From Clostridiaceae bacterium (GTDB lineage Bacteria > Bacillota > Clostridia > UBA1212 > DUPL01), in contig DUPL01000004.1 in NCBI GenBank assembly GCA_012838385.1, forward strand, positions 1-47,515: a DNA stretch of 47,515 bases. The letters run 5' to 3'. Each line of letters opens with the position of its first letter. Position 1 is the stretch's first letter. Below, piece by piece: positions 41,914 to 47,515 of the stretch. A model generated the notes under the pieces. It was not told the origin of the DNA. It searched no databases and saw only the letters and a program-made list of their open reading frames with translations. The position numbers and the translations under genes were made by a program.

Positions 41914-42873
41914 TTGAAATTGTTCAAATTTTTAGATTTTACAAAAGACGGAAAAGGTATAGAAAAGGACGCTCCTCAGAAAAGAGCATTTTTTAGGTTT
42001 TGGAGCAGATTCTGGGAAAAAAGATATAGGTTAATCGGTGCGAATTTTTTGTATTTGCCCAGCGCAATAATTTCTCTTTTTGTTGCAACATTGGTATTCC
42101 TGGTTGCGGCATCTTTGTTTGTGACGCTTGAAGGTTCGGACAATGCCATTTCACAGTTCCTTCAGAACAGGGAATCCGCAACGGAAATGGCAAGGCAGAC
42201 AATAATTATTGTAATAGCATTTACAGCAATCATAACCACTGTTGTTCCGATTTTTGCAGTTGGTCCTTTCTACGCAGGATTTACATACCTGCTCAGAAGT
42301 ATTGTCACGGAGAATCCTGTATTTCTGTGGCATGATTTCAAAACAAAGGCAAGAAGCAATTTCAAACTAGGATTGAAAGTGGGGCTGACAAACTTTGTGG
42401 CAGGTTTTTTCCTTATGGTGGATGCGGCAGCTTACATGGCAATCAGCAACAACAGTCAGGGACAGTTTTCCAATGTACCTTCCTTCATACTGTTTATTGC
42501 AATTGCAGTTATCCTGTTTTTGTCGCTTCTTCTTATGATGGTAAATTTATATGCATACCCCATCATGGTTACCTTCAATGTCACGTACAAACAGCTTTAC
42601 AAGAATGCAATTATACTGTCATTGATAAGGTGGATACCTAACCTTTTGATACTCATATTGAATGCGGTATTGATTGCTCTGCCGTTCCTGTTTATGTTTG
42701 GCAATTCTACCTTGGTAATACCCACGGTTTTGTATATATTTATCACTCCTGCATTTATTGGGTTCTTAAACAACTTTTACGTTAATAATACTATTAAAAA
42801 GTATCTCATAGATAACGAAAGCGCAGACAAATCCAAAGAAACTACAAAAGAAGCGGAAGGGGATGTCATTTAA
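41914..42873 (+). CDS. YesL/DUF624-like integral membrane protein
   Basis: The 319-residue protein has about six hydrophobic segments. It carries the YesL-like pattern: an N-terminal RFWSRFWEKRYRLIGANFLY, then FAVGPFYAGFTYLLRSIV and DFKTKARSNFKLGLKVG. TTG 41914 is chosen because GGAG stands eight bases upstream; earlier in-frame starts have no site. The family function is unknown; some members sit with sugar transport genes. The stop lies just before the start of the first DUF4846 gene, so the three form an operon. Confidence 0.75.
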   Translation: MKLFKFLDFTKDGKGIEKDAPQKRAFFRFWSRFWEKRYRLIGANFLYLPSAIISLFVATLVFLVAASLFVTLEGSDNAISQFLQNRESATEMARQTIIIVIAFTAIITTVVPIFAVGPFYAGFTYLLRSIVTENPVFLWHDFKTKARSNFKLGLKVGLTNFVAGFFLMVDAAAYMAISNNSQGQFSNVPSFILFIAIAVILFLSLLLMMVNLYAYPIMVTFNVTYKQLYKNAIILSLIRWIPNLLILILNAVLIALPFLFMFGNSTLVIPTVLYIFITPAFIGFLNNFYVNNTIKKYLIDNESADKSKETTKEAEGDVI

Positions 42874-42874
42874 C

Positions 42875-43846
42875 ATGATGAAAAAAGATGGTCTCGATGC
42901 AAGAAGCATTATCATGCTAGTGGTAATCGCCATACTTATTATCATAATTGGATTTTTAGTCTATCTTTACTATTTCGGGGACAATGTACCCTGGCTTGCC
43001 AGGAAAAACCCAAGTGAAACTCCAGGTGTTACAGAAACTCCGGAGCCCACTGCCACGGAGGAACCTGCACCAACTCCATATCCTGTAAACAAGGAAGGAA
43101 ACACCATTAAGGAGAGGTTTCCTGTTCCTGAGGGATATGAAAGAGTTCCTGTAGAGCCAGGCAGTTTTGCTGAATTTTTAAGAAATCATCCTCTTAAGAA
43201 CTATGGCGTGCCTGCATATACGTATGAGGGAATTATAAATGAAGAGGCAAGCATTCAAGGCGTATTCAACCAGGATATTACTCCAAGGGATCTGCAGCAG
43301 TGCGCTGATGCCATAATGAGGCTATGGGCTGAATACCTTTATGAACGTGAGGAGTACGGCAGAATATCGTTTAACTTCCTAAGCGGTTTTGAATGCGACT
43401 ACGTATCCTGGGCTAGCGGCAAGCGTGTGAAAATTGATGGAAACGAAGTTTCATGGGTTGAAACCGATGCTGGCGAAGATTACAGTTACGAGACTTTCAG
43501 AAAATATCTTGATATGGTGCATGCGTATGCAAACACAACTTCACTGCAAATGCAAATGACTCCCGTTCAGGTCAACCAGCTTTCCATCGGAGATGTGTTT
43601 ATCATGACAGCGCAGCAGATGAGCAATGACTATGGGCACGCAGCAATTATTGTCGACATGGCGGTCCACAAGGAAACCGGAGAGAAGATATTTCTTGTGG
43701 CCGAAGGAAACATGCCTGCAACCGAGACGTATATTGTTCTTAATGATGACGAAATGATGGGTGCATGGCACAAACTAAACAATAATTTTGAGTTTGTTAA
43801 GAATGAGTGGGTATGTCCTGCCCAGTTTATCAGGAGGTTTGGATGA
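42875..43846 (+). CDS. DUF4846-type membrane-anchored protein 1
   Basis: The 323-residue protein has a signal anchor (about 14-36), a Pro/Thr/Glu linker (about 45-72) and a DUF4846-like domain. Conserved with the next gene are GNTI-ERFPVPEGYERV, QCADAIMRLWAEYLYE, FNFLSGFECDYVSWA, DYSYETFRKYLDMVHAYANTT, IGDVFIMTAQQM, YGHAAIIVDM and AEGNMPATETYIV. A Cys at the head of a helix and a His at the start of a strand recall papain-like NlpC folds; this is speculation. ATG 42875 is preferred to one at 42863, which abuts the GGAAGGGG site. It overlaps the next gene by four bases. Confidence 0.75.
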   Translation: MMKKDGLDARSIIMLVVIAILIIIIGFLVYLYYFGDNVPWLARKNPSETPGVTETPEPTATEEPAPTPYPVNKEGNTIKERFPVPEGYERVPVEPGSFAEFLRNHPLKNYGVPAYTYEGIINEEASIQGVFNQDITPRDLQQCADAIMRLWAEYLYEREEYGRISFNFLSGFECDYVSWASGKRVKIDGNEVSWVETDAGEDYSYETFRKYLDMVHAYANTTSLQMQMTPVQVNQLSIGDVFIMTAQQMSNDYGHAAIIVDMAVHKETGEKIFLVAEGNMPATETYIVLNDDEMMGAWHKLNNNFEFVKNEWVCPAQFIRRFG

Positions 43847-44700
43847 GTCGCAAGAGAAGATTTGTAATTGCTGCAGCCTTATGTGCTGCGGCAGTTTTTT
43901 TATTCTTTATCTTTGTCAAATTTCATGCTCCAAAGCAGGAGAAGTACATAAACAAATCCGGTAATACGATAAGTACCAGGTTCAAGGTGCCTGAAGGGTA
44001 TGAAAGGGTTAAGACCGAGGAAGGCTCTTTTGAATATTACCTTCAGAATTTACCTTTGAAGAAATATGGAAGTAAGGCATATCACTACAATGGGAAAATA
44101 AACAGGAATGCACCTGTATATGGTGTTTTTGACAATGAGATAACTCCTAAAAATCTGGAGCAGTGTGCGGATGCCGTGATGCGTCTTTGGGCGGAATACT
44201 TGTACTACAGGGGAGAGTATGACAGGATAAAATTCAATTTTGTCAACGGCTTTGAGTGCGATTATGTAAGCTATGCAGAAGGCAACAGGCTGCATGTGGA
44301 TGACAAGATATGCTACTGGTACAAGGATGCTGAAGAAGACTATTCCTATGAAACCTTCAGGCGTTACATGGATTTAGTGCATAACTACGCAAACACCACA
44401 TCGCTTCAAAAGCAGGCGGAACCAGTTTCTTATGAGGATATTCGTATTGGCGATATATTTGTAATGACTGCATCCCAGATGAATAAAAGTCTTGGGCATG
44501 CAGTCATCGTGGTGGACATGTGCGTCAATAAAGAAACGGGGGAAAAGCTCTTGTTAATTGCGGAAAGCACTACTCCCGCTTCCGAAACTTATGTGGTAAC
44601 AGACAGGGAAGGCAATGTGTGGATTAGGCTTGATGAATTTGGCGCTCTCCACACGTCCACATGGAGCTGTCCGGGGGAGTTTCTAAGACGACTGAAATAA
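43843..44700 (+). CDS. DUF4846-type membrane-anchored protein 2
   Basis: The 285-residue paralogue of the preceding protein has a signal anchor (about 7-27) but no Pro/Thr linker. It conserves GNTISTRFKVPEGYERV, QCADAVMRLWAEYLYY, FNFVNGFECDYVSYA, DYSYETFRRYMDLVHNYAN, IGDIFVMTASQM, LGHAVIVVDM and AESTTPASETYVV. ATG 43843 overlaps the previous stop (ATGA) and has AGGAGG five bases upstream. The tandem pair probably arose by duplication. It converges on the SleB-like gene one base away. Confidence 0.8.
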   Translation: MSRKRRFVIAAALCAAAVFLFFIFVKFHAPKQEKYINKSGNTISTRFKVPEGYERVKTEEGSFEYYLQNLPLKKYGSKAYHYNGKINRNAPVYGVFDNEITPKNLEQCADAVMRLWAEYLYYRGEYDRIKFNFVNGFECDYVSYAEGNRLHVDDKICYWYKDAEEDYSYETFRRYMDLVHNYANTTSLQKQAEPVSYEDIRIGDIFVMTASQMNKSLGHAVIVVDMCVNKETGEKLLLIAESTTPASETYVVTDREGNVWIRLDEFGALHTSTWSCPGEFLRRLK

Positions 44701-44701
44701 T

Positions 44702-45448
44702 TTAAGTGTTGCTCTTGCAGAAAACGTGTTTTCCAATGGTAACAACAATTGGAAGTGATCTTATCCACTTGTTGGTTGCTGTTTGAGGATTGTAGTAGTA
44801 AAGGCAACCGTAGGTGGGGTCCCAGCCGTTCAAGGCATCTCTTGCTGCATTGTATGAGCTTTGATCCGGCTGCAGGTTTATCTGTCCGTCTGCTACAGCG
44901 TCAAAGGCACCAGGCTGGTAAATGACGCCTGCTATTGTTTTGGGGAAGCGGCTGTCTTTGGTTCTGTTGATGATAACTGCAGCAACGGCAACTTTGCCTG
45001 TATAAGGTTCGCCTCGTGCTTCTCCGTAAATTGCTCTTGCCAGAAGCTCTACATTCTGCTGGTATGAACCTTGATTTGAAGAAGCTGAAGAGAATATTCC
45101 CATGGCACGCAAGGTTTGTGGTCCTGCGATACCGTCTACTCTCAAGCCGTTCTTTCTTTGAAAATATCGGACGGCGCTTTCAGTCTGGGGTCCGTAAATT
45201 CCATCTACGTTTCCTTTGTAATATCCCCATCTCTTAAGTTTTCTCTGTATAGATATGACTTCCTGTCCTCTTGAACCTCTTCTTGATAGGACATCAATAT
45301 CTTCTTCGTTTTTTGCATGGTCGAAGACAGTTTCATAGTTTGCAATATCTTTGCCTTCTTTTTTAAAATATATTATTGTTCCCAAAAAACCTATTGTAAA
45401 CGACAAAACGAATAAAAGGTTCAGTAGTTTCAGTGTTTTCCTGGACAA
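44702..45448 (-). CDS. sleB: SleB-like spore-cortex/cell-wall hydrolase
   Basis: The 248-residue protein has a signal anchor (about 8-28), a peptidoglycan-binding domain (about 58-115: RGSRGQEVISIQRKLKRWG, then VDGIYGPQTESAVRYFQ) and a Hydrolase_2 domain (about 125-248: ARAIYGEARGEPYTGKVAVA with the catalytic Glu, VAAVIINRTKDSRFP, GAFDAVADGQI, CLYYYNPQTATNKW). SleB is a lytic transglycosylase that opens spore cortex during germination. TTG 45448 is chosen because AGAGGTG stands six bases upstream; an ATG at 45487 has none. No ypeB partner is adjacent, so a vegetative role is also possible. Confidence 0.88.
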   Translation of the reverse strand: MSRKTLKLLNLLFVLSFTIGFLGTIIYFKKEGKDIANYETVFDHAKNEEDIDVLSRRGSRGQEVISIQRKLKRWGYYKGNVDGIYGPQTESAVRYFQRKNGLRVDGIAGPQTLRAMGIFSSASSNQGSYQQNVELLARAIYGEARGEPYTGKVAVAAVIINRTKDSRFPKTIAGVIYQPGAFDAVADGQINLQPDQSSYNAARDALNGWDPTYGCLYYYNPQTATNKWIRSLPIVVTIGKHVFCKSNT

Positions 45449-45544
45449 TGACAACACCTCTTTTTCTTTTTTGTTAGTATTTATCATCTAATAGAAATTA
45501 ATGCATTGGATGATATGGAAATATATTGTTGTTTAATTATGTGG

Positions 45545-45573
45545 TTGCAATTTATTCATGAAATAGATATAAT
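45545..45573 (+). promoter_or_regulatory. Promoter of the tandem lipoprotein pair
   Basis: TTGCAA (45545-45550) and TATAAT (45568-45573) are 17 bases apart, 31 bases before ATG 45605. Confidence 0.75.
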
Positions 45574-45604
45574 TTACACATATAGAATAAACGGAGGTCG
45601 AGTT

Positions 45605-46468
45605 ATGAATCGAAAATTATTTGCTTTTCTTTTAACGCTTTTGTTGGTAATGGCTCTTGTTTTTACAGCATGCGACGTAAAAGACAAGAGTCCGAAAGAA
45701 ACACCGGAACCTACCGATACTGCAACCAAGGCGCCAACACCGGAACCAACTCCAACCCCTACACCCAAACCTACGGTGGAACCTATTTCCGAAGAGAAAA
45801 AAGGCGTGCCACAGGAAGACGCAGAAGTATTATTCAAGGATACTTTTGATGAGGACAACTTGGAACAGTATCTGTTAAAACAAGGTGAGTTCATGATTGT
45901 TGAAGATGGAAGGCTTCTCATACCTGAAAACTGGTCCGCTTACATACCAGATGTTACATATGACTTGGGAGTTGACCACAGCCAATATGAGATGTCGGTT
46001 AAATTCAAGGCGGAAGAAGGATGGGATTCAAATCCCTGGGCATCTTTGTTTATTGGGTGCCGTGGTGATGCTACCACACCCATTGCAACCAGCAACGGTT
46101 ATTTCTGGGTTGCATTCAACTTTACTAACAAGGCATTTGTTTATCCAGGGGGAGGCGGCCAGTATGAAGGAGATGCCTGGAATCTTAGATATTTCGAAAT
46201 CGAACTTCCTGAAGATTTTACAGAGGATCACACGGTTACGGTGGTTGATTGCGGAGAAGTTATTGCCTACTACATGAACACTGAAGAAGAGGACTACTAT
46301 CTGATACTAAAGGCTACCTTCGAGGGTGATGAAATTGTCATTTTTGGCAATGATGGCAGTGAGATATGGCGAGAGACGAACATGATTGCCGATACCGGGA
46401 TGTTTATGTTCTTCAACCATTACTGCAACTCTTCGGTAGACGAGATAGTTATTAAAGGCTTGAAGTAA
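45605..46468 (+). CDS. Lipoprotein with Pro/Thr linker and concanavalin-like domain, paralogue 1
   Basis: The 287-residue precursor has lipobox LVFTAC (about Cys21), a Pro/Thr/Glu linker (about 27-60, PEPTPTPTPKPTVEP) and one beta-rich domain (about 70-287). That domain shows LFKDTFDEDNLEQY, WASLFIGCRG, GYFWVAFNF, VYPGGGGQY, HTVTVVDCGEVIAYYMNT and FFNHYCNSSVDEIVIKG. The pattern fits LamG/DUF1080-like jelly-roll domains that bind or cleave sugars, but no catalytic residue is certain. ATG 45605 has CGGAGG upstream; earlier in-frame starts lack a site. It is followed 35 bases later by its paralogue. Confidence 0.8.
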   Translation: MNRKLFAFLLTLLLVMALVFTACDVKDKSPKETPEPTDTATKAPTPEPTPTPTPKPTVEPISEEKKGVPQEDAEVLFKDTFDEDNLEQYLLKQGEFMIVEDGRLLIPENWSAYIPDVTYDLGVDHSQYEMSVKFKAEEGWDSNPWASLFIGCRGDATTPIATSNGYFWVAFNFTNKAFVYPGGGGQYEGDAWNLRYFEIELPEDFTEDHTVTVVDCGEVIAYYMNTEEEDYYLILKATFEGDEIVIFGNDGSEIWRETNMIADTGMFMFFNHYCNSSVDEIVIKGLK

Positions 46469-46503
46469 TTGGTATTCTTGCATCTGATGAACGGAGGTCT
46501 TTA

Positions 46504-47364
46504 ATGAAACGAAAACTATATCTTTTTCTTTTATCACTATTGGTGGTTGCTGCTTTGGTTTTTACAGCATGTGACAAAGAGGATACAGGACCGAAGGAAA
46601 CACCCGAGCCTACTGAAGTTGCAACCAAAGCGCCTACACCAGAACCGACTCCAACCCCAACACCAAAACCAACGGTGGAGCCCATTCCTGAAGACAAGAA
46701 GGGATTTCCTCAGGAAGATGCGGAGGAGCTTTTCAAGGACACTTTTGACGAGGAGGATTTTGGCAACTACCTCACTCTGCAAGGAAGTTATATGGCCGTT
46801 GAAGATGGCAAGCTGATAATTACAGAGCATTGGTCGGCCTACAGCCCGATAGTGGATTATCAGCTGGGTGTTGAGCACAGCCAGTATCAAATGTCGGTTA
46901 CATTCTCTGCTTCTTCTGGCACAAGTCCATGGTCTTCGCTGTTTGTTGGATGTCGGGGACCGGAAGGTAACGTCACTATTGCAGACAAGATAGGATACTT
47001 CTGGGTTGCTTTTAACAAGGATGCAAAAGCCCATGTCTATCCTGGAGGTGGAGGAGTGTATCATGGGGAGCAGTGGAATCTGAAGTATTTTACCATTGAT
47101 CTGCCTGAGGATTTTACAGAGAATCATACCGTTACGGTAGTCGATTGTGGTGATGTTATTGCATATTACATGAACACTGCGGAAGAGGACTATTACCTTA
47201 TTCTAAAAGTCACATTTGAAGGTGAGGAACTGGTCATTCATGACCATGATGGTAATGAGATTTGGAGGGAAGAAAACATGCTGCAGGAGGAGGGATCCTT
47301 CCTGTTTTTCAACCACTACTGCGCATCACTGGTTGATGAAATTGTTGTGAAGGGATATAAATAA
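46504..47364 (+). CDS. Lipoprotein with Pro/Thr linker and concanavalin-like domain, paralogue 2
   Basis: The 286-residue precursor has lipobox LVFTAC (about Cys23) and a linker nearly identical to that of paralogue 1 (ATKAPTPEPTPTPTPKPTVE). The same beta-rich domain follows: LFKDTFDEEDFGNY, WSSLFVGCRG, GYFWVAFNKDAKAHVYPGGG, HTVTVVDCGDVIAYYMNT, FFNHYCASLVDEIVVKGYK. ATG 46504 has CGGAGG upstream. It has no obvious separate promoter, so it is probably co-transcribed with paralogue 1, and both end at the hairpin at 47404. The role is presumably envelope carbohydrate binding, not proven. Confidence 0.8.
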   Translation: MKRKLYLFLLSLLVVAALVFTACDKEDTGPKETPEPTEVATKAPTPEPTPTPTPKPTVEPIPEDKKGFPQEDAEELFKDTFDEEDFGNYLTLQGSYMAVEDGKLIITEHWSAYSPIVDYQLGVEHSQYQMSVTFSASSGTSPWSSLFVGCRGPEGNVTIADKIGYFWVAFNKDAKAHVYPGGGGVYHGEQWNLKYFTIDLPEDFTENHTVTVVDCGDVIAYYMNTAEEDYYLILKVTFEGEELVIHDHDGNEIWREENMLQEEGSFLFFNHYCASLVDEIVVKGYK

Positions 47365-47403
47365 TTTTATGAAAGTGCCGGTATTTGCCCAATGTCATTA
47401 ACT

Positions 47404-47445
47404 TAAGAGATCGCAATACATGTTTTGTTGCGATCTCTTAGTTTA
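47404..47445 (+). terminator. Terminator of the tandem lipoprotein operon
   Basis: A perfect 13-bp stem, TAAGAGATCGCAA with TTGCGATCTCTTA, is followed by the modest T-rich tail GTTTATTTC. Nothing further is recognised to the window end. Confidence 0.75.
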
Positions 47446-47515
47446 TTTCAAATCTTAAATTAACTGGCACGGTATTTTATTGATCCTTCTAATACACTTT
47501 ATCTTTGTCTTGTTA

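Overview
The window looks like chromosome of a low-to-moderate GC, Gram-positive, spore-forming anaerobe close to Acetivibrio (Clostridium) thermocellus. This is inferred from strong AGGAGG-type ribosome sites, frequent TTG/GTG starts, many Pro/Thr/Glu-rich surface-protein linkers, sporulation-type hydrolases and the def-fmt-rlmN-stp-prkC-rsgA-rpe order. No tRNA, rRNA, CRISPR array, insertion sequence or prophage was seen.

Bases 1-8600 are accessory. They hold a partial TetR-type repressor with two tandem palindromic operators, a membrane protein, a small AAA ATPase, a membrane-embedded LuxR-type regulator, a three-gene lipoprotein/zinc-ribbon group, a beta-propeller-like lipoprotein gene broken (or switched) at a run of nine A, and two small conserved proteins.

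Bases 8600-19500 are the most unusual part. An ECF sigma factor overlaps a gene whose protein has a short cytoplasmic head, one membrane helix, a Pro/Thr stalk and a complete extracellular serpin. I read this as a serpin-sensor anti-sigma factor, so the pair may be an undescribed protease-sensing signalling system. A decayed gene lies directly behind it. A divergent phosphodiester-glycosidase-like surface protein follows, then an amino-acid ABC transporter on the other strand. Next come three surface proteins and one decayed relative that share a stalk, C-terminal helix and Lys-tail anchor with the glycosidase-like protein.

Bases 19500-26500 carry an aminotransferase with its Lrp-type regulator, a membrane protein, a stand-alone hisF, a NahK-like sugar kinase, a USP-like protein, a polysaccharide deacetylase with an altered catalytic motif, a double-OB-fold protein and a small P-loop protein.

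Bases 26500-37000 are a mostly co-directional housekeeping run: priA, def, fmt, rlmN, stp, prkC, rsgA, rpe and an aminotransferase. They cover replication restart, protein maturation, rRNA methylation, Ser/Thr signalling and ribosome assembly. PrkC is unusual because its third PASTA repeat is split by a Pro/Thr linker.

Bases 37000-47515 return to envelope functions: a 974-residue lipoprotein, RqcH (ribosome quality control) on the other strand, a YesL-like membrane protein overlapping two tandem DUF4846-type proteins, a SleB-like cortex hydrolase, and two tandem paralogous lipoproteins with the same Pro/Thr linker.
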